Below, one piece after another: positions 16,450 through 27,710 of a stretch of DNA of 64,000 nt. The position numbers and the translations under genes are program-made. Source of the DNA: Caldithrix sp. GTDB taxonomy: Bacteria; KSB1; UBA2214; DYKH01. The stretch covers positions 1-64,000 of the forward strand of contig DYKH01000001.1 in assembly GCA_020722685.1 (NCBI GenBank). The letters run 5' to 3'. The stretch's first letter is position 1, and each line of letters opens with the position of its first letter. The notes below the pieces were generated by a model. It was not told the DNA's origin. It made no database searches and was given only the letters and a program-made list of their open reading frames with translations.

Positions 16450-19029
16450 TTATTCCTCTTCGTCTTCTTCGCTGTCGTCCCAGGTTATGAGACCCAATTC
16501 ATGCGGACTCATCAGCTCGGGATGGTTGGGCAGGATTCGAATAGCGAATCCGTGCTGGCCGGTGGATTCACAAGGAACCGAGGCTTCATACAGAAACAGC
16601 TTGTTGCTCTCTTGGCGAAGTAGAGTCATCGCCAAAACGCGTCCATGCTCGATGACCTCGTCCGGATCGAGGCGGCCATGATAAACCTCGACCCGGATAT
16701 CCTCGGGTTTCAGTCCATCGATGTTGATCAGCGCCGTAACTTTGAATTCTTGTCCGACTTGAATCTCCTCAAAGTCGTCAGACTCGACCTTTTCGATTCT
16801 AAGTCGATTCCAATTGCTGCGCACTTTGTCGGTCCATTTAGCCAGTAGTTTGGCCTTGGACATGTCATCCACCGTCAAGCGTTCCCAGCGTTCCGCTGCC
16901 GGCAGATAAAAGTGCTCAAAGTACTCTTTAACCATGCGGGTGGTATTAAAGAACGGGCCGAGGTGCTGGATGCTGTTTTTCATCATCCGTACCCATTCAC
17001 GCGGCAAGCTGTTGGGCCTCGCTGAATAGAATAGCGGGACAATTTCTTTTTCCAGCAAGTAATAGATAGCCTCCGATTCGACCCGGTCTTGCTCTTCAAA
17101 GTCATTGTATTCTTCCCCACGTCCGATGGCCCAGCCAAGATCGTTCCTATAAGCCTCATCCCACCAGCCGTCCATGACGCTTAGATTAAGGGCGCCATTT
17201 GCACCGGCTTTCATGCCGCTGGTTCCGCTGGCTTCTCTCGGTCGGCGTGGCGTGTTGAGCCAGACATCGACTCCTTGCACCAAATGAGCGGCGATTTGCA
17301 TGTCATAGTCTTCGAGGAAGACGATCCTTTGACTTAGCTCTTGGCGGCGGATGACGTTCACCAGATCGCGAATGATGCCTTTGCCGACGTTGTCTCGCGG
17401 ATGCGCCTTGCCTGCGAAAATGATTTGCACCGGGTAATCTTTGTTGGTGAGAATTTTTGTCAAGCGATCGAGGTCTTTGAAAACCAGCAACGCGCGTTTG
17501 TATTCTGCAAAGCGTCGGGCAAAGCCAATGGTGAGAGCCTCGGGATTTAGCACTTCTGTGGCGCGTTTGACTTCTTCGGGGCTGGCGCTGGAGTTGAGCA
17601 GTTGTTGCTGCATTTTGGCGCGGCTGAAAGCGACCAGGCGTTCCCGTCTTCGTTCATGCGTTCGCCACAGTTCTTCATCGGGTATCTGCTGCACGCGCGA
17701 CCAAACGGCGGGATCTGCGGGACTCAGATGCCAGCTTGGTCCGAGATAGCGATTGAACAACTCGGCCATGTCCTCAGAAATCCAGGTACGAATGTGCACG
17801 CCGTTGGTGATGTGCTTGATGGGCACTTCGGATTCGGGAAGGTTCGGCCAAAGGTAATGCCACATTCTACGCGCGACTTTGCCATGCAGCCGGCTGACGC
17901 CATTGCAATTGGCCGACATGTTGATAGCGAAAATGGCCATATTGAACTTGCCGCCGGTTTGGCTCAAGTGCACCCCCCCAAGGCGATGAAACTGCTCCTG
18001 GGTGATTTTCAACGAATTGTAATATTCACCCAAATAATAGTCAATCATGCGTGGATCAAATTCATCGATGCCGGCAGGAACCGGGGTATGACTGGTGAAG
18101 ACGTTGCCACCGCGAGTGGCTTCATGCGCTTCGGAAAAGGATAATCCGTGCGCTTGCATCAATAGGCGAGCGCGCTCAAGAGCCATAAAAGCAGAATGGC
18201 CTTCGTTCATGTGACAGACTTGCGGGCGAATCCCCAGCGCTTGCAAGGCTCGGATGCCGCCGATCCCTAAGACGATTTCCTGCTTGATACGCATCTCGTT
18301 GTCGCCACCATAAAGCTGGTCGGTGATGTTCTGATCGTCCGCACTGTTTTCGGGGATATTTGTGTCTAATAGATAAAGAGGCACGCGGCCGACTTGCGCA
18401 CGCCATATTTGTGCAAAGACCTTTCCCTGCGGGAAATCAACGTCGATCATCAACGGTTTGCCGCTGGCATCTTTTTCTAATTTGATGGGCAGATTATAGA
18501 AATCATTATCGGGGAAGGTCTCTTGTTGCCAGCCGTCCTTGGAGAGGTATTGATGAAAGTAGCCCTGCTGGTAGAGTAGGCCGACGCCGCTTAAGGGAAT
18601 GCCCAAATCGCTGGCCGATTTGAGATGATCCGCGGCCAAAATGGCTAATCCGCCGGAATAGATAGGCAGGCATTTGTCCAAGCCATATTCCATGGAAAAG
18701 TAGGCAATCTGAAAGGGTTCGTGGTTACCGTAGGTCTCTTGAAACCAGGTCCTGCGCGAGAGGTATTTCTCCAACTCATCGCGGGCGCGGGCCAAGTGCG
18801 ATAGGTAGCCCTCATCCCTTGCTCTTGCTTCCAAACGCCGCTGATCGATGTTGCCCAACAACAGTGCCGGGTTATTTCCCGATGATTCCCACAGCTCTCT
18901 GTCAAGCCGGCGAAACAGAGAGCGGATGTCATGGTCCCACGTCCAGTACAAATTGTATGCGAGATCTTTGAGAGAGCTGAGCCCTTCCGGCAAGGAAGGG
19001 ACGACTTTGTACCTGCGGATATTGTACAT
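16450..19029 (-). CDS. glgP: Alpha-glucan (glycogen) phosphorylase
   Basis: Releases glucose-1-phosphate from the non-reducing ends of glycogen by pyridoxal-phosphate-dependent phosphorolysis. With the start chosen here the protein has about 859 residues, the size of the shorter bacterial/archaeal alpha-glucan phosphorylase subfamily. It opens with the subfamily N-terminal domain ('SLPEGLSSLKDLAYNLYWTW'). The cofactor Lys is in 'GTSGMKAGANGALNLSV', preceded by 'WLNTPRRPREA'. Further landmarks are 'YFSMEYGLDKCLPIYSGGLA' and 'CHMNEGHSAF'. I prefer the ATG at 19029 because GGAAAG lies just before it; an ATG at 19041 and a longer frame to 19104 are possible. The far C-terminus is acidic ('DDSEEDEEE'). 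No other glycogen genes are adjacent. Confidence 0.93.
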   Translation of the reverse strand: MYNIRRYKVVPSLPEGLSSLKDLAYNLYWTWDHDIRSLFRRLDRELWESSGNNPALLLGNIDQRRLEARARDEGYLSHLARARDELEKYLSRRTWFQETYGNHEPFQIAYFSMEYGLDKCLPIYSGGLAILAADHLKSASDLGIPLSGVGLLYQQGYFHQYLSKDGWQQETFPDNDFYNLPIKLEKDASGKPLMIDVDFPQGKVFAQIWRAQVGRVPLYLLDTNIPENSADDQNITDQLYGGDNEMRIKQEIVLGIGGIRALQALGIRPQVCHMNEGHSAFMALERARLLMQAHGLSFSEAHEATRGGNVFTSHTPVPAGIDEFDPRMIDYYLGEYYNSLKITQEQFHRLGGVHLSQTGGKFNMAIFAINMSANCNGVSRLHGKVARRMWHYLWPNLPESEVPIKHITNGVHIRTWISEDMAELFNRYLGPSWHLSPADPAVWSRVQQIPDEELWRTHERRRERLVAFSRAKMQQQLLNSSASPEEVKRATEVLNPEALTIGFARRFAEYKRALLVFKDLDRLTKILTNKDYPVQIIFAGKAHPRDNVGKGIIRDLVNVIRRQELSQRIVFLEDYDMQIAAHLVQGVDVWLNTPRRPREASGTSGMKAGANGALNLSVMDGWWDEAYRNDLGWAIGRGEEYNDFEEQDRVESEAIYYLLEKEIVPLFYSARPNSLPREWVRMMKNSIQHLGPFFNTTRMVKEYFEHFYLPAAERWERLTVDDMSKAKLLAKWTDKVRSNWNRLRIEKVESDDFEEIQVGQEFKVTALINIDGLKPEDIRVEVYHGRLDPDEVIEHGRVLAMTLLRQESNKLFLYEASVPCESTGQHGFAIRILPNHPELMSPHELGLITWDDSEEDEEE

Positions 19030-19767
19030 ACTCTTTCCCATCTTTGGTAACTTGAAAAAGTCACAAGGCATCGAGCTCCCGCTCCAGCGAGCTGTTCTTT
19101 CCATCGATGGATGCTTGAGCTTTGCTGGGCAGAGCTCCGCAAAACACGCCCTTTGACGCTATCTCTTGATGCGGCAGGAAAAGTAAGAAAAAAACCCCTG
19201 TCATTCAATGGAAAAGTTGCCGGCCAAGAATTCAATTTGTACACCGCATTGAACCGTGCCATTCGTGCTGTCGAATTCTTTTCCGTTTAGTTGGCATATC
19301 AGTTGCGGTGTGGATTCGTGCTGCGTAGGCCAATACCCACTTCTTGACGAAATGCTTGCCAAATGGTTGCCTGCATTTCGGGGAGGGAGAAGGGGAATCG
19401 GGTCGTAACAACAAGCACTTCTAACAAGATAACGATATCCCGTAACCCTGGATTCCGTTGGTAGAATCCCCGAGAGGAGGTGGTCTGCCCCGACCATTTT
19501 CACAGCAAAGTGTTTCACCGTGGTGTAGCGTATCAGTTGGAGACACTCATTTGTGATGCGATTTCACACGGCGGGACGCTCCCATCTGAAAAGACCTCTT
19601 CACTATCGTTAAAAAAAATAGCTCCGGGTAACGAGCAGTTCTTCCGAAAGGGTTTGAGGAAAGCCAGGATAAACCCGTGAAGTATTCAAAACCTCACAGG
19701 TTTTATGCGGAGTTTCTCGTTGCGCCGTCTGAGCTTGGAATATTTTCAAACACTCATGGAGGACTCG
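19030..19767. other. Intergenic region between divergent glgP and the gene at 19768
   Basis: About 740 bases with no supported gene. It holds the half-element 'AAACCTCACAGGTTT' (19688-19702), identical to the right arm of the hairpin at 1937-1970. I could not pick a convincing promoter for either neighbour. Confidence 0.55.
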
Positions 19768-21219
19768 ATGAACCATTCATCTCAAAATCCTGTCCTGGTC
19801 GCTATCGCGGTTTTGTTCGCGAGTTTGATTTGGGCACCGAGGATATTTTCGGCAGATGAACTTTCTTTCGTCAACGGAAACGGATTGCCGGGCGGAACCG
19901 GCTCTTTTTCGATAGTTCTGAGCAATAAGACGACAGCTATAAAAGGGCTTCTCTTTACGATTAAGGATACCCCTGACTCGTTGGTGATAACCGGACTTAC
20001 TCCGACGGATCGGGTGAGTGACTATCGCATAGAACATGCTCAGGTGGCCGGAGCCCAAAAAGTGCTGATGATCCCTCTGGCAAAGACAACCCCGGCTACG
20101 ATTATTGATGTATCCGACAATGATCCCGCAACTGCCGATACGGTGATCCTGAACGTTGACGTTTCAGTTAATGCCAATGCCGTCGGCGGCACCAACGCGA
20201 CCCTTTCGTTTATGAACGTGTCTTTGGCTGATGCCAACAATGCAGCGGTAACGCCAGTCTTGAAGGATGGCGTTTTCTGGTTTGGCACCAAAGGCGATGT
20301 CAAATACAATAAGGCGGTGGATATTTTTGACATTTTGCGGATGATTGATATCGCGCTTGGCCGCCCACCTGCATCAACGGAATATGAAAAATGGGCCGGT
20401 GATATTGTCGCTCCTTGGGGAAGCATTGATGTTGGCGATATTGGGGCAGCTATTGACCTGGCGCTTGGCTCGCCGACGTCTGCACCTGATCCTTTGGAAG
20501 GTGAGCACAATTCCGACGTTGCAGGCAGTGTAAAATTGGAGATTCCGAGCTTGCCGGCAAACTATGTCGGTGACGTGGAAGTTCCGATAAACCTGAAAGC
20601 GTCGGCGCCGGTCTCCGGTTTGCAACTTGTACTCAAGCTGGATCCAATGAGGTACCGAATCGCCAATCCTACCTGCGCCGAATTGAGCCAAGATATGACA
20701 CTGGTCAGCAAGGCGAAGGATGATGCTCTGCACATTTTGCTTTGCAGCACGAATGGCAAGCCCATGGCTGTCGGCGAAGGAGCCGTCATCATGTTACACG
20801 TGACCGTTTCTGCGCCGCTGTCAGAATCATTCCCGATTGCAATCGAGCAGGCTTTGGTGGGGACGCAAGGAGGTGCAAAGCTTCAAGTTATTAATGACCA
20901 GAGTGGCGCAAAAGAGGCAGTGATACCTCAGTCGTTCGCTCTCTTCCAAAATAATCCCAATCCTTTCAACTTGTCGACTATCATTACCTATGACATCCCG
21001 CCGCTACCCCAAGGCTCCGTCTCGACAAAACTGACTGTTTTCAATACTCAAGGTCAACTGGTGCGGACTCTTGTGGATCAGCAGCGGGCTGCGGGGCGCT
21101 ATACGGTTCATTGGAATGGCCTGGATGATTTTGGCAGAACCATCGCTTCCGGAGTTTACTTTTATAGGCTAACAGCCGGCAATGTGGTCATGAGTAAAAA
21201 ACTTGCCATCATGAAATAA
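19768..21219 (+). CDS. Secreted protein with two cohesin-like domains, a dockerin-like segment and a C-terminal sorting domain
   Basis: A 483-residue protein. The ATG at 19768 is chosen because GGAGGA (19759-19764) lies just upstream, and it gives a clean signal peptide ending near 'APRIFSADE'. A first beta-rich domain (about 30-160) resembles cohesin ('AIKGLLFTIKDTPDSLVITG', 'VILNVDVSVNA'). Residues about 172-236 form a dockerin-like segment with two Asp-rich helices, 'GDVKYNKAVDIFDILRMIDI' and 'SIDVGDIGAAIDLALG'. A second cohesin-like domain follows (about 250-390, 'APVSGLQLVLKLDPMRY'). The C-terminus (about 395-483) is a type A sorting domain: 'FQNNPNPFNLSTII', 'LTVFNTQGQLVRTL', 'WNGLDDFGRTIASGVYFYRL'. 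Domain calls are from pattern, without a profile search. It heads a run of three related genes. Confidence 0.75.
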   Translation: MNHSSQNPVLVAIAVLFASLIWAPRIFSADELSFVNGNGLPGGTGSFSIVLSNKTTAIKGLLFTIKDTPDSLVITGLTPTDRVSDYRIEHAQVAGAQKVLMIPLAKTTPATIIDVSDNDPATADTVILNVDVSVNANAVGGTNATLSFMNVSLADANNAAVTPVLKDGVFWFGTKGDVKYNKAVDIFDILRMIDIALGRPPASTEYEKWAGDIVAPWGSIDVGDIGAAIDLALGSPTSAPDPLEGEHNSDVAGSVKLEIPSLPANYVGDVEVPINLKASAPVSGLQLVLKLDPMRYRIANPTCAELSQDMTLVSKAKDDALHILLCSTNGKPMAVGEGAVIMLHVTVSAPLSESFPIAIEQALVGTQGGAKLQVINDQSGAKEAVIPQSFALFQNNPNPFNLSTIITYDIPPLPQGSVSTKLTVFNTQGQLVRTLVDQQRAAGRYTVHWNGLDDFGRTIASGVYFYRLTAGNVVMSKKLAIMK

Positions 21220-21252
21220 TTTGGCCATAAAAAGTGGAAAAGGAACTAAAGT

Positions 21253-23130
21253 ATGTCAGAGGGAAAAAAGATGAGAATAACAACAATCCTCTTGCTCCTG
21301 GTTCTAATCGGCTGGATTGCGATTCTGCCTCAAGCGAAGGCGGAAACGTATACCGACGATTTCAATCGTACAACAGGGCTCGGTGCCAACTGGACAGCGG
21401 ATCCTGAATATAAAATCGTATCTAACACTTTGGACAATACAGCTACGACGGCTTCTTGGAGCTACTTGGCAGTCTATAATGCCGTTGCCAATCCAACTGA
21501 AGTTTCCTTTAAGTGGGCATCCACAAGCGACCAGGAGGGACGAAATTCCGGCGGCATTGCCGTTTACTTGAGCGCGGCGGCTACCAATGCCTCCGGCTAT
21601 TTCGTTTTTCGTCGCGATGGGACCATCTACTTGCATCCCGTCATAAACGGTGATGTGCAAAGGCAAACCATTATTGCCCAGACAGCGGCAACGCGGAACC
21701 TTCCGGCTGCCGGAGATGTCATCAAGGTCGTGCCAACCAGCACGGCAACGGCGCATCATTTCGACTTTTACGTGAACGGCGCTTTGGACGGCCGGGTGAG
21801 CGATACTCAGAAGCTTTTCGGCTCTGGTGCCACGCTGTACGCCGGCGTGAGTTTGTACGGAAACAGAACCAACAACATCGATGACTTTACGGTCAAAGCA
21901 CCATCCATCGTCCTGACTTCGCCTAACGGAGGCGAGGTGTGGATCGTCAATTCATCGCACAATATTCTCTGGAGCTCAAGTGACTTCACCGGGAATGTCA
22001 AGCTGGAATACTCGGTCGATAGCGGAAGCAATTGGACCACCATCATAGCCTCGACCAGCAATACGGGAAGTTACGCCTGGACGATTCCGAATGCACCATC
22101 GCAAACTTGCAAAGTACGTATTTCCGATGCCTCCGACGGGGCCCCTTCTGATGTTAGTAATGATACGTTCAAAATCGAACCGGAGACTGAAGAAGTTACG
22201 GTACTCAGCCCGAATGGCGGCGAATCGTGGGTGGCCGGAAGCAACCAGAACATAACCTGGCACGCTTCCAGCATCATTCCGAATGTGAAGTTGTCCTATT
22301 CAGTCGGATATGGCTTGCCGCGCACCTGGACAGTTATAACTGCAAGCACTCCGAATGATGGTTCGTTTGCCTGGACGGCACCGACACAGTTTACAAACCA
22401 GGCTTCAATTAAAATCGAAGACGCTATGGACGGTCTGCCATCCGACACGAGCGATGCGGCGTTTTCTATTGTAGCCCTGGTTTCGCTTTCTATACCGGAT
22501 GCAAGTGGTGAGCCGAGCATCGTCGGCCCTCCTGAGATAGTGAAAAATGGAATCATAAATTTATGGATGAACAATCAAGTCAATGTACGCGCCCTTATTT
22601 TCACTTTGCAGGATAGCATTTTTGATCCATTGACAGCGCCAAAGGATTATCTAACCCAAGCTACTGCGATTGGAGTCGGACGCGCTACAAACTTTGTGGT
22701 TGACTATTCCAATCTTGGAACCGATCCCAACAATCCAGATAAACCTGATTCCGTTCGCATCATGCTGGTCTCTTATTCAGGAGCGATTATTCCCGTTGGC
22801 AACGGTCCAATTGCACAAATAACTTATAAGATAAGGTCAACAGCTCCTCTTCATGACCATTCCATGATCAGAATCTCAAAAACGGTCATGGTCGCCGATG
22901 GCGACAATCAGTTAGTTGTTCCATCGCTGAATAGCGGCAAGTTTTACTTTGTTCGATTGGGAGATTTGGTTTCTCCTGATGGGATAGACGCCGCTGATTT
23001 GGATGCGGCAATCGACCTTGTAATACCCGGTACGACACCTCCGTCGTCAGATCAACTTCTTAGCGGCGATATGGATCATGATGGAGATTTGGATTTGTTT
23101 GACGTTTTAGGGATCTTTGACCTCTTGTAA
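21253..23130 (+). CDS. Secreted multidomain protein: laminin-G-like, two 'SPNGGE' Ig-like repeats, cohesin-like, dockerin-like end
   Basis: A 625-residue protein with a signal peptide ('LLLLVLIGWIAILPQAKAE', about residues 12-31). Residues 33-215 resemble a concanavalin/laminin-G sandwich ('YTDDFNRTTGLGANW' ... 'NNIDDFTVKAPS'). Two tandem repeats of about 95 residues follow, each beginning 'SPNGGE.W..' with 'I.WSSS' or 'ITWHAS' after it, like Kre9/KNH-type surface domains. Residues about 410-565 look cohesin-like ('NVRALIFTLQDSIFDPLTAP'). The chain ends in a dockerin-like segment ('DGIDAADLDAAIDL' and 'GDMDHDGDLDLFDVLGIF'). Unlike its two neighbours it has no sorting domain after this. A second ATG at 21271 is possible. 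Confidence 0.72.
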   Translation: MSEGKKMRITTILLLLVLIGWIAILPQAKAETYTDDFNRTTGLGANWTADPEYKIVSNTLDNTATTASWSYLAVYNAVANPTEVSFKWASTSDQEGRNSGGIAVYLSAAATNASGYFVFRRDGTIYLHPVINGDVQRQTIIAQTAATRNLPAAGDVIKVVPTSTATAHHFDFYVNGALDGRVSDTQKLFGSGATLYAGVSLYGNRTNNIDDFTVKAPSIVLTSPNGGEVWIVNSSHNILWSSSDFTGNVKLEYSVDSGSNWTTIIASTSNTGSYAWTIPNAPSQTCKVRISDASDGAPSDVSNDTFKIEPETEEVTVLSPNGGESWVAGSNQNITWHASSIIPNVKLSYSVGYGLPRTWTVITASTPNDGSFAWTAPTQFTNQASIKIEDAMDGLPSDTSDAAFSIVALVSLSIPDASGEPSIVGPPEIVKNGIINLWMNNQVNVRALIFTLQDSIFDPLTAPKDYLTQATAIGVGRATNFVVDYSNLGTDPNNPDKPDSVRIMLVSYSGAIIPVGNGPIAQITYKIRSTAPLHDHSMIRISKTVMVADGDNQLVVPSLNSGKFYFVRLGDLVSPDGIDAADLDAAIDLVIPGTTPPSSDQLLSGDMDHDGDLDLFDVLGIFDLL

Positions 23131-23159
23131 TATAGGTCCGTTCGTATTGCAAACAAAAA

Positions 23160-23210
23160 CGGGGCTGACGTGCTGGTTAACTCAACAAGGATCCAGCACG
23201 TCAATCCCCG
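23160..23210. other. Strong imperfect hairpin between two secreted-protein genes
   Basis: Arms 23160-23176 and 23193-23210 pair over about 16 bp with one bulge. No T-run follows on the plus strand; on the minus strand it is followed by 'GTTTTTGTTT', so it could stop antisense transcripts or modulate read-through to the gene at 23249. Confidence 0.5.
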
Positions 23211-23248
23211 ACCTATAATCCTCATTAATTGCGTTCTCGGAATTGCGT

Positions 23249-24028
23249 ATGCTAAGCAACATAAAAGCCTTTTTGATGTTCATTTTTGCATGCTCGGAGA
23301 TTGCGATTGGCGCCAACAACATCGTCGCTGTGGGAGACGGCGCCGGCTTAGCCGGAACCAATAACAATGTTGTCTCAATAGGAATGCGCAATGAAATCCC
23401 GGTGCGCGGCGTGCAGCTACAAATAGCTGACATGCCGGACCTGCTCTCGCCCGACTCCGTCTGGATTACTCCGCAGACACAAGGCTTTACGGTCAGTTAT
23501 TACGAAGACAATGGCTTTCTCAATATTATTCTGATCTCCTTTAACTCGACCTTGCCTCCGGACAGCGCCGCAATCCTCCAGATAGGCTATTCTGTCTCCA
23601 ACAATGCCCAAATCGGACAGATTCTTGACTTGGTCATCACCAAAGTCATCATTACCAACAGCAACAATGAAAGCTTGGAAGTGACGGCTGAAAACGGTTT
23701 GTTCATTGTGCAAGACGCTTCTGCCGTGGGCTGGGAGGTGAAAACCCCGCTGAGCTACAGCCTGGCGCAGAATTATCCCAATCCCTTCAATCCAAGCACC
23801 ACCATCGAGTTCAGTGTGGCAAGACCGGGCTGGGCGTTGTTGGAAATCTACAATCCGTTGGGTCAGCGAATAAAGACACTCTTGGATCGCCGCTTATCTG
23901 TCGGCAACCACATCGTGCAATGGGACGGCTTGGATGATTACGGAAGGCAAGTGCCGGCGGGGAGTTATTTTTATCGCTTCAAGTCCGGGGACTTTGTGGC
24001 GAGCCGAGCCTTGGTACTTGTGAGATGA
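23249..24028 (+). CDS. Small secreted cohesin-like protein with C-terminal sorting domain
   Basis: A 259-residue protein with a signal peptide ('FLMFIFACSEIAIGANN', cut near residue 23). A single beta-rich cohesin-like domain follows (about 25-155), with the shared motif 'VRGVQLQIADMPDLLSPDSV' also seen in the two preceding genes as 'IKGLLFTIKDTPD' and 'VRALIFTLQDSI'. The C-terminus (about 170-259) is a textbook type A sorting domain: 'AQNYPNPFNPSTTIEFSV', 'LEIYNPLGQRIKTL', 'WDGLDDYGRQVPAGSYFYRF'. The ATG at 23249 has a weak ribosome-binding site; TTG at 23243 is an alternative. A symmetric terminator follows at 24101-24132. Confidence 0.75.
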   Translation: MLSNIKAFLMFIFACSEIAIGANNIVAVGDGAGLAGTNNNVVSIGMRNEIPVRGVQLQIADMPDLLSPDSVWITPQTQGFTVSYYEDNGFLNIILISFNSTLPPDSAAILQIGYSVSNNAQIGQILDLVITKVIITNSNNESLEVTAENGLFIVQDASAVGWEVKTPLSYSLAQNYPNPFNPSTTIEFSVARPGWALLEIYNPLGQRIKTLLDRRLSVGNHIVQWDGLDDYGRQVPAGSYFYRFKSGDFVASRALVLVR

Positions 24029-24100
24029 ACCGGTAAGAAAGTGAAAGGCGAGGTATCCTTTTGTTTCTCCGCAGCGAACAGGTACTGTGACCGCGAAAAG

Positions 24101-24132
24101 AAAAAGGCCTTGTTGTTATACAAGGCCTTTTT
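24101..24132. terminator. Bidirectional intrinsic terminator
   Basis: Perfect 12-bp arms (AAAAAGGCCTTG / CAAGGCCTTTTT) with an 8-base loop. The A-run and T-run at the two ends let it work on both strands, and it lies between the convergent genes ending at 24028 (+) and 24234 (-). Confidence 0.9.
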
Positions 24133-24233
24133 CATTTACGGCACGTGAACGAATGAATTAATGCAGCCATGGGACGACTTGGACTCCGGCTTCATGAACC
24201 GCCGAGATGCGGCTGTGCTTAGCGGGTCGGCGG

Positions 24234-25055
24234 CTAATAGGGAATGCGGTTCAACGTCTGCTTGATGGTTTGGAATTCCGGCAGGTCCATCCGCAAGGAA
24301 GATTTGCGGGGCACGTTCGAGATTTCCATGCGCGCGCGTTTGTATCGCAAGGTGGTGGAGGGATGCGTTAGCAGCAGTAGAGCCACCTTCTCCGGGGCGG
24401 TCACCTGGATGCTGCGTAGTTTCTCCAGAATATTTAGCAAACCGTCGGGATCATAATTTGCTTTCCACGCATATTTGATGGCCATCTTGTCCGCATTGAA
24501 TTCGTGATCCTTGGGATAGTCGAGGATGGTGTCTTCCGAATAGAGATGCGAAAGGATCTGGTAAGCGATTTCCGGGTTGGCGCCGACCACGGACTGGGCC
24601 GCGAAGGCGTAGGCATATTTCACCCCCACGCGCTGCACTCCGTCGCGAGCGGAAATGTGGGCAACCTCGTGCGCTATGATCAAGGCAATTTCGCTGGCGG
24701 TAGCAGCGGAATCAATGAGTCCACGGAAAAGATAGATGTGTCCTCCCGGCAAGGAAAAATGATTGAGGTCCGGCTCGTTGACAATGTTGACCGAATAGGT
24801 GAGTCCGCTCCAATCGGACTGGGCGCCGATCTCCGCCGCGATTTGGCTGAAAAACTGAGTGACAGCCTGGTTGCGAATGAGCTTGAGCTGCTTTACGGAT
24901 TGGGCCGCTAATGCTTTGCCCAAAGCGATCTCTTCATCGATAGAGATAAAGCTCAGCTTGCCTCGAGACCCTGAGCCGGCGCAGGCGAGGAAAAAGAGGG
25001 CGGTGTATATGAGTGCTACATGTATGAACCCCTGCTTCCAGTGCGAAAGTCCCAC
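24234..25055 (-). CDS. M48-family metalloprotease lipoprotein
   Basis: A zinc endopeptidase of the BepA/LoiP/HtpX-related M48 group, probably involved in envelope protein quality control. The zinc site is 'IIAHEVAHISARDG' (HExxH), with the third ligand probably in 'HEFNADKMAIKYAW'. The GTG at 25055 is preferred: AAGGA lies 9 bases upstream, and it yields a lipoprotein signal ending 'LFFLACAGSG' with the lipobox Cys near residue 25, giving about 273 residues. The frame stays open to 25172, but that part lacks signal-peptide character. The short C-terminal region lacks the TPR domain of BepA. The reading direction converges with the terminator at 24101-24132. Confidence 0.85.
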   Translation of the reverse strand: MGLSHWKQGFIHVALIYTALFFLACAGSGSRGKLSFISIDEEIALGKALAAQSVKQLKLIRNQAVTQFFSQIAAEIGAQSDWSGLTYSVNIVNEPDLNHFSLPGGHIYLFRGLIDSAATASEIALIIAHEVAHISARDGVQRVGVKYAYAFAAQSVVGANPEIAYQILSHLYSEDTILDYPKDHEFNADKMAIKYAWKANYDPDGLLNILEKLRSIQVTAPEKVALLLLTHPSTTLRYKRARMEISNVPRKSSLRMDLPEFQTIKQTLNRIPY

Positions 25056-25431
25056 GGCATGTTTCCTTATTGCCCCATGTTTGACGCTTCGACAATATGA
25101 ATGACCAGTAGACGGAAATTCGACCGGCATTAGCAGCGGGCTGCTACCCCATCGAAGGGGTGAGCGATCCATCGCTTTTTCCTAACGTCGAGGAGCAGAG
25201 GCTGCTCTGGATCGCCAAGAAAAGTCATTATGGATTGGCCGTTTTGGTTTCGGTGATCGTTTCCTACCGGTTCTTTCCGCGCGTGGCGTTCCTGCTTTGA
25301 ATTATTTCTTCAAACCTGCACGCCGGCGCCTTCGACTCCGGTCCGATGCAACGAACAGTCCTTCTTTGGCAACTAACTGGCTGGCGGAATGATCCGTCAG
25401 TCTTGATCCCTAACAGGCTACAGCCTTTCTC
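25056..25431. other. Intergenic region between M48 protease and ligA
   Basis: I see no gene or clear signal beyond the ribosome-binding site of the M48 gene. The minus-strand ligA message would run into it. Confidence 0.5.
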
Positions 25432-27459
<2,028 letters not shown>

Positions 27460-27573
27460 TTAGCCAAAATGTCGGGACATGCACAAACACGTTCCATGGT
27501 TTAAAGAAAGCCATGGATGGAGAAACGTTTCGTTTTGATTCGTTGATAAGAGTTATGGTTTGAACGATCCCCC

Positions 27574-27596
27574 AAAACAAAAAGCGTGCCCCGCTT
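27574..27596 (-). terminator. Intrinsic terminator of the small RNA
   Basis: On the minus strand, AAGCG-GGGCA-CGCTT forms a short hairpin (27582-27596) followed directly by 'TTTTGTTTT'. Confidence 0.6.
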
Positions 27597-27705
27597 CATG
27601 ACATCTGTACGAGGTGCGAATGTGAAGACAGCATGTTAAGGTGCTCACCCCGCGAAGGCTGAGAAACCTTCTACGGGTCGAGTCCGGATGTCACATTCGA
27701 ACCTT
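27575..27705 (-). ncRNA. Probable small structured RNA, 6S-like topology
   Basis: The minus strand carries about 130 bases that fold into one long irregular hairpin. The closing stem is 27689-27705 with 27611-27630 (reads AGGTTCGAATGTGACA against TGTCTTCACATTCGCACCT). A central asymmetric bubble contains 'GGTGAGCACC', and a 10-bp apical stem with one bulged A (27650-27679) is capped by an 8-base loop. A promoter at 27711-27737 would start transcription at about 27704, exactly at the foot of the stem, and a terminator follows at 27574-27596. A closed rod with a central bubble, and 'GCGGGGTGAGCA' resembling the E. coli 6S segment 'GCGGTTGGTGAGCA', suggest 6S RNA. It is shorter than the usual 180 bases, so identity is tentative. 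Confidence 0.5.
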
Positions 27706-27710
27706 AAACA

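Noticed and set aside
24234..25172. Longer M48 gene starting at 25172
   Set aside because: The first 39 codons lack signal-peptide character, while GTG at 25055 has a ribosome-binding site and gives a clean lipoprotein signal.
27640..27700. TPP-riboswitch-like words (GGCTGAGAAA, TCCGGAT) on the plus strand
   Set aside because: Order and spacing do not match the thi-box core, there is no plus-strand gene downstream, and the minus-strand RNA model explains the structure better.
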